Shown here one piece after another: positions 48,101-58,960 of a stretch of DNA of 64,000 bases. The notes under the pieces were generated by a model. It was not told the origin of the DNA, searched no databases, and saw only the letters and a list, made by a program, of their open reading frames with translations. Both the position numbers and the translations under genes were made by a program. Within the stretch, counting starts at the first letter, position 1, and each line of letters starts with the position of its first letter. The stretch is from Methylobacter sp. (GTDB taxonomy: Bacteria; Pseudomonadota; Gammaproteobacteria; Methylococcales; Methylomonadaceae): the NCBI GenBank assembly GCA_030653175.1, contig JAURZV010000073.1:17033-81032 (forward strand). Direction: 5' to 3'.

Positions 48101-48741
48101 GCGATACACAAAAAAAACGTTTGCTGGAAGAGTTCCAAAGTTATTTGGAACATGCCGGGCTGGATCAAATGCCCAACGTGCAGCCGGATTTGAACACCTT
48201 GCTCGGCGAAATGGCCGGATTAAAAGCCGAAGTCAAAGCCGAATCCCGTCATTTCAAAAGTACTTTGGATGCGCTCAGTGATGCATTGACTGCCGTTCAG
48301 GCTGATAATAAAGCGCTTAGTGATGAACTTGCCGCTCACGGAGCGCACTTGCAACAGCAGCGTAGCGAAGTCCTAAGGGCGGTGCTTTTGGATATTGTCG
48401 ATATTTATGACCGGTTGACGGTTGGTTTCGGCATGTTGCAAAAATACCACCCGGTTGCATCGTTGTTTAGTCATTCTAAAAAACAGGATGTCGATTTTAT
48501 TGCGACCTTCAAAGAAGGTCAGACCATGACTCTTAGGCGCTTTGAACAGCTGTTGCAACGTTATCGTGTTTACCCGATAGAATGTGTCGGCAAAATGCTG
48601 GACCCGCACACGATGAGTGCGGTTGAAATCGCTAATAACGCTACGCTTGATAACGGCGTAGTGCTTGAGGAACTGCGGAAAGGTTTTCTTTTTGAAGATC
48701 AGGTGTTGCGACTCGCAGAAGTCAAAGTCAATAAACTTTAA
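48097..48741 (+). CDS. GrpE-like nucleotide exchange factor
   Basis: 214 aa; VLRAVLLDIVDIYDRLTVGFGML...HTMSAVEIANNATLDNGVVLEELRKGFLFEDQVLRLAEVKVNK; ATGA overlap with J-like gene. Confidence 0.8.
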   Translation: MSDTQKKRLLEEFQSYLEHAGLDQMPNVQPDLNTLLGEMAGLKAEVKAESRHFKSTLDALSDALTAVQADNKALSDELAAHGAHLQQQRSEVLRAVLLDIVDIYDRLTVGFGMLQKYHPVASLFSHSKKQDVDFIATFKEGQTMTLRRFEQLLQRYRVYPIECVGKMLDPHTMSAVEIANNATLDNGVVLEELRKGFLFEDQVLRLAEVKVNKL

Positions 48742-48900
48742 CGTAACCCCTCATTAATAACAGGTTAAAAAACTTAAAAATACTATCACCACGAAGACTT
48801 TTAATTACTGTTTGCTGACATTCCGTGCGTAGCCGATTTGATTCCTAATGTTGCCTGTGGGTAATGAGAAATTACACTTTAACTACCTGAGATATATCTT

Positions 48901-50652
48901 ATGAGCGAAATAATTGTCGGAATTGATTTGGGCACTACCAACTCGGAAGTTGCTATTGTAGAAAATGGTCAGATACTCGTCATTACCGATAACGGCAGAA
49001 AAATTCTGCCGTCTTTTGTCGGTATTGACGATCAGGGCGATATTCTGGTCGGTGAAACCGCCAGAAACCAGTATCTGGTTTACCCTGAACGTACCGTTAA
49101 ATCTATCAAACGCTTGATGGGCCAGGATATAAAAGTGGATTTGGCCGGGCATGGTTACGCGCCGCAGGAAATTTCCGCGATTATCCTAAAACGCCTTAAA
49201 GCCATTGCCGAACAGTACGTCAAGCAACCTGTCACTAAAGCCGTGATTACCGTACCGGCGTATTTTTCCGACGCACAGCGCCAGGCAACGCGTGAAGCTG
49301 GGGAAATTGCCGGGCTGGAAGTGGTGCGCATGATCAACGAACCGACGGCCGCCGCGCTGGCTTACGGCGGCACTCAAGCCGAACAAAAACGCATGCTGGT
49401 TTACGATTTGGGGGGCGGCACTTTTGATGTCTCGGTGGTTAATGTCGAAGCCGGTGTTGTCGAAGTGTTGTCCAGTCACGGCGACAATCATCTGGGCGGC
49501 GATGATTTCGATCAACAGATTATCGAATACATACTCGATCACCTGAACGAAACTAAAGGCGTCGATGCCCGTCAGCACAGTAAGGCCTTGGCGCGCATTA
49601 CCCGAGCGGCGGAACATGCGAAATTCGTGCTTTCCGATCAACCGTTTGTACAAATTGATGAAGAATACCTGCTGGAGCATGAAGGTGCGGCGGTTCATTT
49701 GTCTTTAGAGTTATCGCGCATCGATTATGAAGACATGATTGAGGACTATATCAGCGCTACCATTGATGCCGTGCATATTGCCCTGAAAGGCGCCAAATTA
49801 ACGCCGGTCGATATTGATGAAATCGTCCTGGTCGGCGGCTCTACACGTACACCGTGCATTCGCGAACGGCTTTTCGACGAATTCGGTTTCGAGCCGCATA
49901 GCGAAGTCGATCCTGATTTATGCGTCGCTATGGGGGCGGCCGCCCAGGCTGCTATGATCAGCGGTCAAAAAGTGGATGCGGTGCTGATCGATGTTACGCC
50001 TTATACCTATGGCACCAGCGCGTTGGGTTACTTGGACGATCAGTATTATCCCTATAAGTTTGTGCCTATTATTCACAAGAACAGCGCTCTGCCGATTCGT
50101 AAAACCGAAGCCTTCTCAACGACTCATGATGGACAGGAAGCGGTTAATATTACCGTCTACCAAGGCGAAGACCCTGATGCATTGAACAATATAAAAATCG
50201 GTGAGTTTTTGGTCGAGGGCTTGCAGGATGTCGAGGCGGGCAACATTATAACGATCACTTTGGCGTTGGATCTTAACGGCATATTACAGGTTTCTGCGCT
50301 GGAAAAAGCTACCGGCTTGGCAAAGTTCATTACCATTCAAAACGCGCTGTCCCGTTTTGAGTACGAGGCACTGGATACAGCGAGACACCGCATCAATAAA
50401 TTATTCGGGCAGAGAGACGATGGCAGTGTTGTTCATACTGAACCGCCTAAGACTGACAACCCGGAAGCTGTTGAGGCGCATAAACTGATCGCTAAAGCGG
50501 AAGCTTTATTCGATAAAACATCCAATGAAGACAAAGAAGATATGATCGATTTAATCGAAGATATTCATACCTGTATTGCAGAGGGTTATAGTGACAGACT
50601 GAAAGAGGCTACTGCAAAATTAGCCGATATTATTTATTACCTGGAGTCTTGA
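48901..50652 (+). CDS. Hsp70-family protein B (DnaK/HscC-like)
   Basis: 583 aa; IIVGIDLGTTNSEVAIVENG, VITVPAYFSDAQRQATREAGEIAGLEVVRMINEPTAAALAYG, YDLGGGTFDVSV, LVGGSTRTP. Confidence 0.92.
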   Translation: MSEIIVGIDLGTTNSEVAIVENGQILVITDNGRKILPSFVGIDDQGDILVGETARNQYLVYPERTVKSIKRLMGQDIKVDLAGHGYAPQEISAIILKRLKAIAEQYVKQPVTKAVITVPAYFSDAQRQATREAGEIAGLEVVRMINEPTAAALAYGGTQAEQKRMLVYDLGGGTFDVSVVNVEAGVVEVLSSHGDNHLGGDDFDQQIIEYILDHLNETKGVDARQHSKALARITRAAEHAKFVLSDQPFVQIDEEYLLEHEGAAVHLSLELSRIDYEDMIEDYISATIDAVHIALKGAKLTPVDIDEIVLVGGSTRTPCIRERLFDEFGFEPHSEVDPDLCVAMGAAAQAAMISGQKVDAVLIDVTPYTYGTSALGYLDDQYYPYKFVPIIHKNSALPIRKTEAFSTTHDGQEAVNITVYQGEDPDALNNIKIGEFLVEGLQDVEAGNIITITLALDLNGILQVSALEKATGLAKFITIQNALSRFEYEALDTARHRINKLFGQRDDGSVVHTEPPKTDNPEAVEAHKLIAKAEALFDKTSNEDKEDMIDLIEDIHTCIAEGYSDRLKEATAKLADIIYYLES

Positions 50653-51032
50653 TGGAACGCTGTCCTTGCTGCATGGCGCGATTAACGGGGGCAGTTGTTT
50701 GTCCTCGTTGTCAGGCGGATTTAGGCAGTGTTATCAGCAGCGAGCAATACGCACAGCATTGGCTAGTTCATGCCGTGCGGTTTTGGTCTGAGCGTGAGCC
50801 AAAACTGGCTACGCTGGCTTTGACTAAATCGCTAAATCTGAAACGAACGCCGGCAGCGCTGGTTTTTTGCAACTTTATTATCTGCCGGCAAGTACAGGAG
50901 GTGGTGGCGTTATTAACACAAAAAAAAATCAGCGAGGCAAAACACAGGCTCCACGCATTGCGCGAGCTACAGCCGGATAATGAATTATTAAGACAATTGC
51001 AGGGCTTTACCCGTTCATTGTTGGTTGAATAG
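50652..51032 (+). CDS. Zinc-ribbon protein coupled to Hsp70 B
   Basis: MERCPCCMARLTGAVVCPRCQADLG; TGATG overlap with Hsp70 stop. Confidence 0.65.
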   Translation: MERCPCCMARLTGAVVCPRCQADLGSVISSEQYAQHWLVHAVRFWSEREPKLATLALTKSLNLKRTPAALVFCNFIICRQVQEVVALLTQKKISEAKHRLHALRELQPDNELLRQLQGFTRSLLVE

Positions 51033-51061
51033 AGACGTTGTCTTACAGCGTCTCTATGTTC

Positions 51062-52189
51062 TCAAGACAGCCTTTTTGAGTTTTTGCTGTTACGGAAAAT
51101 CAGCGGTTTTTCATTGTTGGCTAAGGCGCTGGCTTTTGCCGAGTCTATTGCTTCCTGAATAACATGATGATTTAGCGACTTACTGCATACCGGGTCGGCA
51201 GCGTACATGTCGCCGCTTAATAAATAAGCCTGGCAACGGCAGCCGCCAAAATCTTTTTCTTTTTCATCGCAGCTGTTACACGGCTCTTTCATCCATTCAA
51301 AACCACGGAAAAAATTGAAGGCTTTCGATTCGTTCCAGATTTGTTCGATGCTGTAGTCTTTCACATTGGGGCAATCCAGCCCCGGCAATTCGCGGGCGGA
51401 ATGACACGGCAAGGCTACGCCGTCCGGCGCGATGGTCAAGAATGTCGTTCCCCAGCCGTTCATGCAGGCTTTGGGCCGATCCTCATAAAAATCCGGCACC
51501 ACATAATAGATCTTCATTTTACCGGCGACTTTTTCTTTAAAAGCCTGCGCGATTTGTTCGGCTTGTTCAAACTGTTCTTTAGTGGGGAGCAATAAATCAC
51601 GGTTGGTATGCGCCCAGCCGTAATATTGGGTGTTCGCCAGTTCCAGGTAATCAGCGCCCAGTTCCTCAGCCATTTCCAGAATTTGCGGCATTTGGTGGAT
51701 ATTTTCGCGGTGTATGACTACGCACAGTACCATCGGATAGCCGTGTTTTTTGACCAGATGAGCAACTTCTTTTTTGTGTTGGAAAGATGTAGTGCCGGCG
51801 ATATGGTCGTTGAGTTCCTGGCTGCTGGCTTGAATACTGACCTGAATATGATCCAGTCCGGCTTCCTTGAGGTGAATGATTTTTTCTTCAGTCAGTCCAT
51901 AACCTGAGGTGATCAGGTTGGAATAATAACCCAGATCTCTGGCATGTTTAACCAGTTCAGGCAGATCTTTGCGGGTTAACGGTTCCCCGCCGGAAAAGCC
52001 CAATTGAACTGCGCCCATTTTGCGGGCTTGCGTGAGTACGCGCTTCCAGTCTTCGGTGTCCAGTTCGGATTGATATTTTGCATAATCAATTGGGTTAGAA
52101 CAGTAAGGACATTGTAACGGGCAGGCATAAGTCAGTTCCGCCAATAACCAGCGGGGCGGGGTAATGTTAATTTTGTTGGATCCAGCCAT
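51062..52189 (-). CDS. pqqE: PqqE radical SAM enzyme of PQQ biosynthesis
   Basis: 375 aa; CPLQCPYCSNP, QLGFSGGEPLTRKDLPELV, CNSCDEKEKDFGGCRCQAYLLSGD. Confidence 0.95.
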   Translation of the reverse strand: MAGSNKINITPPRWLLAELTYACPLQCPYCSNPIDYAKYQSELDTEDWKRVLTQARKMGAVQLGFSGGEPLTRKDLPELVKHARDLGYYSNLITSGYGLTEEKIIHLKEAGLDHIQVSIQASSQELNDHIAGTTSFQHKKEVAHLVKKHGYPMVLCVVIHRENIHQMPQILEMAEELGADYLELANTQYYGWAHTNRDLLLPTKEQFEQAEQIAQAFKEKVAGKMKIYYVVPDFYEDRPKACMNGWGTTFLTIAPDGVALPCHSARELPGLDCPNVKDYSIEQIWNESKAFNFFRGFEWMKEPCNSCDEKEKDFGGCRCQAYLLSGDMYAADPVCSKSLNHHVIQEAIDSAKASALANNEKPLIFRNSKNSKRLS

Positions 52190-52439
52190 TTTTTAAAGCG
52201 ACCTCCAGGAAAGCGGTAATGTCATTAACGAGACCGGTAGTTGCAAATTTTTGTTCCAGGTCGGCGACGATTTGGTCGAGCTTGCGCGTGCCGTCGCACA
52301 TCTTTAGAATTTCCGCAGAGCTTTGGTTAAGTTCTACCATGCCTTCAGGATAAAGGATAACATCTTTTTGTTGTACTTCTTCCCACTGCAGGCGGTGCAT
52401 GGGGGAAAACTTGATGGTTTGATCTGGGTTAATGCTCAT
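52167..52439 (-). CDS. pqqD: PqqD PQQ peptide chaperone
   Basis: 90 aa; FSPMHRLQWEEVQQKDVILYPEGMVELNQSSAEILKMCDG; overlaps pqqE. Confidence 0.92.
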   Translation of the reverse strand: MSINPDQTIKFSPMHRLQWEEVQQKDVILYPEGMVELNQSSAEILKMCDGTRKLDQIVADLEQKFATTGLVNDITAFLEVALKNGWIQQN

Positions 52440-52460
52440 TTTTGTGTGTTCGCTTTTTTT

Positions 52461-52704
52461 CTATGCGGCGTGGTTTTTAGTGTCAGCCAGTAACATGCTT
52501 TCGATGCTCAGATGGTAATCTAATTCGGGCCATTCAATGCCGCTGCCCTGACAAATAAATTGATAGCTGGATAAGCTTGTTTTAATGAGGCTTCTTGCAG
52601 TTCCTTGTACCATGACATAGGCGTCAAAATGACGCGGTCATCCTCACAACCTGCAAATATCGATCATCAAAATGAACGGACTTACCTTTGGCTAAAATAC
52701 TCAT
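52461..52704 (-). pseudogene. DUF2442-like protein, frameshifted twice
   Basis: Pieces in three frames: MSILAKGKSVHFDDRYLQVV / EDDRVILTPMSWYKELQEASLKQ / LSSYQFICQGSGIEWPELDYHLSIESMLLADTKNHAA*. Confidence 0.75.
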
Positions 52705-52745
52705 CCCATCTCCTCTCAAACTCATCCTTGTGAATTGTCCAAGTG

Positions 52746-53222
52746 CTAACATTTTATTGGAATTGTAACGTTGATGCTGTAAGCCGACTGCTCTAGTTTC
52801 CCGGTCTTATCATAATAATCGACAATGCCATTCTCCCACACAATCCAAACTTCCTCCGCGCCCGCTTGCAAATAGAGCTGGGCCTTATTGGTCATCTCTT
52901 CTTTTGAATTGCAAGGCGAGACGATTTCAATGCAAATTTCAGGCGCATGAGAATAAGGCGTTTCATAGCCGTATTGCTTGATAAAGGCCTTGGAACACCA
53001 AGCGACATCAGCGACTTTTACACCCTCAGTGGTTTGAACTGAGCATTCAGTGAGTACTTCACCTTTTTTGAGTTTGCGCTCCAGTAATGTGCCGATATGG
53101 AATTGCAAGCGTCCGTGTTTATTGGAGGCCGGGGTCATTTCAATTTTCCCGTAGCGATTTAACTCGATTTTAAACGGTAGATTTTCAAAATACGGATTAT
53201 CAACAACTTCTGCCCATTGCAT
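52746..53222 (-). CDS. Uma2-family (DUF820) putative endonuclease
   Basis: MQWAEVVDNPYFENLPFKIELNRYGKIEMTPASNKHGRLQFHIGTLLERKL...PEICIEIVSPCNSKEEMTNKAQLYLQAGAEEVWIVWENG. Confidence 0.85.
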   Translation of the reverse strand: MQWAEVVDNPYFENLPFKIELNRYGKIEMTPASNKHGRLQFHIGTLLERKLKKGEVLTECSVQTTEGVKVADVAWCSKAFIKQYGYETPYSHAPEICIEIVSPCNSKEEMTNKAQLYLQAGAEEVWIVWENGIVDYYDKTGKLEQSAYSINVTIPIKC

Positions 53223-53256
53223 CGCCTGACCTCCTGCTTGTGTTGCCAAAACAAAA

Positions 53257-53985
53257 TTACGTTTTAATATTAAAATAAGGCGGCATGTCGTGAATATAAG
53301 CCATGTACATCGCATCCGCCATTGTCCACAATACATCCAGCTTGAATTGCAGGATTTGAATCATGCGATCTTGTTGTTCGCGGGTTTTATACCAATCCAG
53401 CGTGATGGCGAGGCCGTGTTCGACATCGCGTCGCGCTTCGGTCAGGCGTTTGCGGAAATAGATATAACCTTCCTGTTCTACCCAAGGATAGTGTTCCGGC
53501 CAGTTATCCAGGCGTTGTTGGTGAATTTTAGGAGCAAACAGTTCGGTTAACGAGGAGCTTGCCGCTTCGTGCCATTCCGCTCTGCGGGCAAAATTGACAT
53601 AGGCATCGACCGCAAAACGCACGCCCGGCAACACATATTTCAATGAGGTAATGTCTTCGCGCGTCAAGCCGACTGCCATGCCTAATTGTATCCAAGCCTC
53701 AATGCCGCCCGGATCGCCGGGGTGTCCGTCATGATCCATAATACGCTGTATCCATTTTGCGCGGGTTTCGCGATCCGGGCAATTGGCCAGAATGTTGGCA
53801 TCTTTAATAGGAATACAGACCTGATAATAAAAGCGGTTGGCAACCCAGCCCTGCAATTGTGCTTTGGTGAGTTTACCTTCGTTCATCAGGGTATGGTAAG
53901 GATGATGAATGTGGTAATGGCTTTCCATGCCGCGTAGTTCGGCTTCAAATTGTTCTTTGGTCCAGGCTTTATTATCGCTGCTCAT
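53257..53985 (-). CDS. pqqC: PqqC pyrroloquinoline-quinone synthase
   Basis: [87 protein letters not shown]. Confidence 0.95.
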   Translation of the reverse strand: MSSDNKAWTKEQFEAELRGMESHYHIHHPYHTLMNEGKLTKAQLQGWVANRFYYQVCIPIKDANILANCPDRETRAKWIQRIMDHDGHPGDPGGIEAWIQLGMAVGLTREDITSLKYVLPGVRFAVDAYVNFARRAEWHEAASSSLTELFAPKIHQQRLDNWPEHYPWVEQEGYIYFRKRLTEARRDVEHGLAITLDWYKTREQQDRMIQILQFKLDVLWTMADAMYMAYIHDMPPYFNIKT

Positions 53986-53995
53986 GGTGCATCCT

Positions 53996-54907
53996 TTATA
54001 AGTCGATTTCCAAACCGTCGTATGAGACTTCGATGCCGGCGTCATCGAGTATTTTACGCTGTTCGGAATCGTCGTCTAAGATCGGGTTGGTGTTGTTGAT
54101 GTGGATCAATATCTTGCGGGCTTTTGCAACCCCGTTCAGGACTTCTATCATGCCGCCTTCGCCGGATTGAGGCAAGTGGCCTATTTCGCGGGCTTTTTTA
54201 TGGCTGATATTTTGCGTGCACATTTCGTCATCGGTCCAGAAAGTGCCGTCTACCATTATACAATCGACAGCTTGCATGGCTGCCATCACATGCGGTTCTA
54301 TTTCTCCCAGGCCGGGGGAATAAAACACCTTTTTGCCGGTAGAGATTTGTTCGATAATCACGCCGATATTGTCGCCGTCATGCGGATCATGTCGATGCGG
54401 AGAATAGGGCGGCGCCTTGCTTTTTAAAGCTTGGGTATAAAAGCGCAAGTCATCAATGCCGGGAATGGTAAAACTGCTGCCGTCGAAAGGAATCGGGTGA
54501 TGATTGACGGTACAGTAATCTGCCAGCATATTAAATAACGGGAAGCCGGTGGTCAGGTCTTGCTTGACCATTTCCGTGCAGTACACGTCCAGCGGTTTGC
54601 CTTCCCGGAGCATCAACAAGCCCGTGGTATGGTCAATCTGGCTGTCGATCAGCATGATGGCTTTAATGCCGGTATCGCGAACACCTTCTTTAGGCTGGAT
54701 AGCGGGAAAAGCTTCCAGTTGTGCGCGAATGTCGGGGGAGGTGTTAAACAGCAGCCAGTTTTTGTTGTCAGTGCTTACCGCAATCGATGACTGGGTACGG
54801 GCTTTGCCGTTCATTTCCTTGTGCCGCAAGCGGTGGCAATTATGGCAGTTGCAGTTCCATTGAGGAAAACCGCCGCCTGCACCTGAACCGAGAACTCTGA
54901 TCTTCAT
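53996..54907 (-). CDS. pqqB: PqqB
   Basis: 303 aa; [28 protein letters not shown]. Confidence 0.95.
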   Translation of the reverse strand: MKIRVLGSGAGGGFPQWNCNCHNCHRLRHKEMNGKARTQSSIAVSTDNKNWLLFNTSPDIRAQLEAFPAIQPKEGVRDTGIKAIMLIDSQIDHTTGLLMLREGKPLDVYCTEMVKQDLTTGFPLFNMLADYCTVNHHPIPFDGSSFTIPGIDDLRFYTQALKSKAPPYSPHRHDPHDGDNIGVIIEQISTGKKVFYSPGLGEIEPHVMAAMQAVDCIMVDGTFWTDDEMCTQNISHKKAREIGHLPQSGEGGMIEVLNGVAKARKILIHINNTNPILDDDSEQRKILDDAGIEVSYDGLEIDL

Positions 54908-54972
54908 AGTTTGAAAGGTAACTTATAATAGAGAATAAGGATTAAATGATACGGGAATAAAGAACATCAGGC

Positions 54973-55005
54973 AAAAAAAAGGGGCTCATCAAGAGCCCCT
55001 TTTTT
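54973..55005 (-). terminator. Hairpin between pqqA and pqqB (possible attenuator)
   Basis: AAAAAAAAGGGGCTC-ATCAA-GAGCCCCTTTTTT. Confidence 0.75.
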
Positions 55006-55018
55006 GATCCAAATCGAA

Positions 55019-55093
55019 TTAACGATTGTAGATGTACATTGTTACTTCAAAACCGAAACGCAGGTCTGTGTAGCTTGGTGTTTCCCATTTCAT
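55019..55093 (-). CDS. pqqA: PqqA precursor peptide
   Basis: MKWETPSYTDLRFGFEVTMYIYNR; invariant ExxxY (EVTMY) core; RBS GGAGG upstream on reverse strand. Confidence 0.95.
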   Translation of the reverse strand: MKWETPSYTDLRFGFEVTMYIYNR

Positions 55094-55388
55094 TGTGAAC
55101 CTCCAGAAGTGTTTAAATTATTATGCCAGCTTGATCAAGTAAGCTCGATTGAAGTATACGATGAACTATTTTTTTACGCAACTTTTGACATCGCCGAAAC
55201 CGGCAATCTTTGTTTTTTATATGGTTCTTACGCTGTTTAGCGGCAAGACAGAAGCAGAAAAATCAATGGTAACCGGTTAAATTACAAGATGTTTAGATGG
55301 GTTGTGAAAGATGTTTTTTTGACAGGAAGAGAGTATTATCTTATTTCACCTTAAAAATAATACACATATAAAAATATGAGGAGGGGTC

Positions 55389-55595
55389 ATGGGTGGAGTT
55401 ACTGAGTTGTTTTTTATTATGATACTTATTGCTGCGTTTGCGTTCGCACCATTAGGCTATTTTATTTATAGATTTACGAAAGAAAGCGGCAAACCTTTCG
55501 GTGAAATTGAACCGCATGGCGATAGTCCGTCTGTGGTGAACGATTTTGCAGAAAAAGCAATTAAATATGTCCAGGGATTATTTGCCAAAAAATAA
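55389..55595 (+). CDS. Hypothetical single-TM protein (68 aa)
   Basis: MGGVTELFFIMILIAAFAFAPLGYFIYRFTKESGKPFGEIE; upstream GAGGAGGGG. Confidence 0.55.
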   Translation: MGGVTELFFIMILIAAFAFAPLGYFIYRFTKESGKPFGEIEPHGDSPSVVNDFAEKAIKYVQGLFAKK

Positions 55596-55661
55596 GAATA
55601 TGTTTGTTGATGAGCTTTCCAGGTGATTTTATTCGCCTGGAAATTTCTCATGCCAGTAAAT

Positions 55662-56408
55662 CTATAAACTGCCGCAGGTCGGGCAGTTAGGGTTTTTTCG
55701 CAGTTTCATCGTATTCCATTCCATCGTTAATCCATCCAGCAGCAATAACCGTCCGGTTAAAGCTTCTCCGATATTCATTAGCAGTTTCATTGCTTCCAGT
55801 GCCTGAATACTGCCGACTATGCCGGTAATAGGCGCTATGACGCCGTTGGTGGCGCAATTTTGTAATTCTTCGCCATCGCTGTTGTACAGACAGTTGTAGC
55901 ACGGGCTGTTGTTTTTGCCGGGCGTAAACACAGTCACCTGGCCTTCAAAGCGAATCGCCGCTCCGGAAACCAGGGGTGTTTTCTGTTTGACGCAGGCGTT
56001 ATTGATCGCAAAGCGTGTTGAGAAATTGTCGCTACAGTCCAAAACCACGTCCGCTCTTGTCACCTCCAATTCAAGTTGCTCACCCTCCAGCCTTTGTTTG
56101 ACAGCCCTGATCTTGACGTCGGGATTTAGTTGATTAAGCGTTTGGCGGGTTGAAATTACTTTATCAGTCCCAATATCAGGCGTGTGATGAGTAATCTGCC
56201 TTTGCAAATTGGATAAGTCTACGACGTCATTATCATAAATAGCGATAGTGCCGACACCGGCCGCAGCAAGATAAATAGCCGCAGGGGAGCCGAGTCCTCC
56301 GGCGCCGACAATCAGTACGTTGGCAGCAAGAAGTTTTTGTTGTCCCTCAATATCAATTTGAGGAAGCATGATTTGACGGCTATAGCGTAGTAGTTGGTTG
56401 TCATTCAT
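55662..56408 (-). CDS. moeB: HesA/MoeB/ThiF adenylyltransferase
   Basis: 248 aa; LLRYSRQIMLPQIDIEGQQKLLAANVLIVGAGGLGSPAAIYLAAAGVGTIAIYDNDVVDLSNLQRQ. Confidence 0.88.
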   Translation of the reverse strand: MNDNQLLRYSRQIMLPQIDIEGQQKLLAANVLIVGAGGLGSPAAIYLAAAGVGTIAIYDNDVVDLSNLQRQITHHTPDIGTDKVISTRQTLNQLNPDVKIRAVKQRLEGEQLELEVTRADVVLDCSDNFSTRFAINNACVKQKTPLVSGAAIRFEGQVTVFTPGKNNSPCYNCLYNSDGEELQNCATNGVIAPITGIVGSIQALEAMKLLMNIGEALTGRLLLLDGLTMEWNTMKLRKNPNCPTCGSL

Positions 56409-56481
56409 AAGTCATGTTGATGCGGTATTGTGGAACAAGATAATGCCAAAGAACTTGACACACTGCAAAAGCTCATTATCA

Positions 56482-56508
56482 TTAGCACTCATTACTAGCG
56501 AGTGCTAA
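56482..56508 (+). promoter_or_regulatory. CIRCE element (HrcA operator) upstream of groES
   Basis: TTAGCACTC-ATTACTAGC-GAGTGCTAA, exact TTAGCACTC-N9-GAGTGCTAA. Confidence 0.97.
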
Positions 56509-56549
56509 TAACAAAGTTTACCCTTTAATTTTAATGTTAGGAGATATTG

Positions 56550-56837
56550 ATGAAAATACGTCCGTTACACGACAGAGTGATAGTCAAACGTGTTGAAGAA
56601 GAAACTACAACTGCCGGTGGTATTTTACTACCAGGTTCTGCTGCTGAAAAACCAAGCCAAGGCGTGATTTTGGCGGTAGGTAGTGGCAAACAACTGGACA
56701 ATGGCACAGTGCGCGCATTGGAAGTTAAAGTCGGCGATAAAGTGCTGTTTGGCAAATATTCCGGCAACGAAGTTAAAGTTGACGGCGACGACCTCATCGT
56801 TATGCGTGAAGAAGACATCATGGGCGTTTTAGGTTAA
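56550..56837 (+). CDS. groES: Co-chaperonin GroES
   Basis: [38 protein letters not shown]. Confidence 0.97.
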   Translation: MKIRPLHDRVIVKRVEEETTTAGGILLPGSAAEKPSQGVILAVGSGKQLDNGTVRALEVKVGDKVLFGKYSGNEVKVDGDDLIVMREEDIMGVLG

Positions 56838-56873
56838 GCCTGAACACGTTAATCACATTCACATACAAAATAG

Positions 56874-58538
<1,665 letters not shown>

Positions 58539-58577
58539 TCTTGCTGTCTTAAAGCTCAGTCGCTTTAAGTGAAATGA

Positions 58578-58615
58578 AAGCCCCGGCTGTTTTTGAAACA
58601 GCCGGGGCTTTTTTT
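58578..58615 (+). terminator. Rho-independent terminator after groEL
   Basis: AAGCCCCGGCTGTTT-TTG-AAACAGCCGGGGCTTTTTTT. Confidence 0.92.
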
Positions 58616-58821
58616 ATTGCAGGATGTGTTGAACGCAGTGAAACGCATCATTTGCGATTGATGGGCTGCACGTCGCCTAAAGCGCCTACTGGGTGTTTAG
58701 CCCATCCTGCGGCACTGGTCTTTTCGCGCTTCGATCTGAAAGTTATCGGTATTTATTTTGGGCTGTGCTAAATTTAAACGGCTAATACCGTAAAGTGGGC
58801 GGTAAACTCTGTGCAATGATG

Positions 58822-58892
58822 CCAAAAGTAGGTGCTTTAGGCGAAGCTTTCGCTCCTTACCTACATCCGTGTAGGCAATGCAGATATTGCAG
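58822..58892. repeat. Dispersed repeat family B
   Basis: CCAAAAGTAGGTGCTTTAGGCGAAGCTTTCGCTCCTTACCTACATCCGTGTAGGCAATGCA. Confidence 0.8.
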
Positions 58893-58960
58893 GAGTGTCG
58901 AGTCGCAGCTCATTAGACTCCGGAAAAATTTATAGCTGACTACAACTGACCAACTACCCC

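Noticed and set aside
56482-56508. Considered as an unusual palindrome
   Set aside because: It is an exact CIRCE operator upstream of groESL, fully expected.
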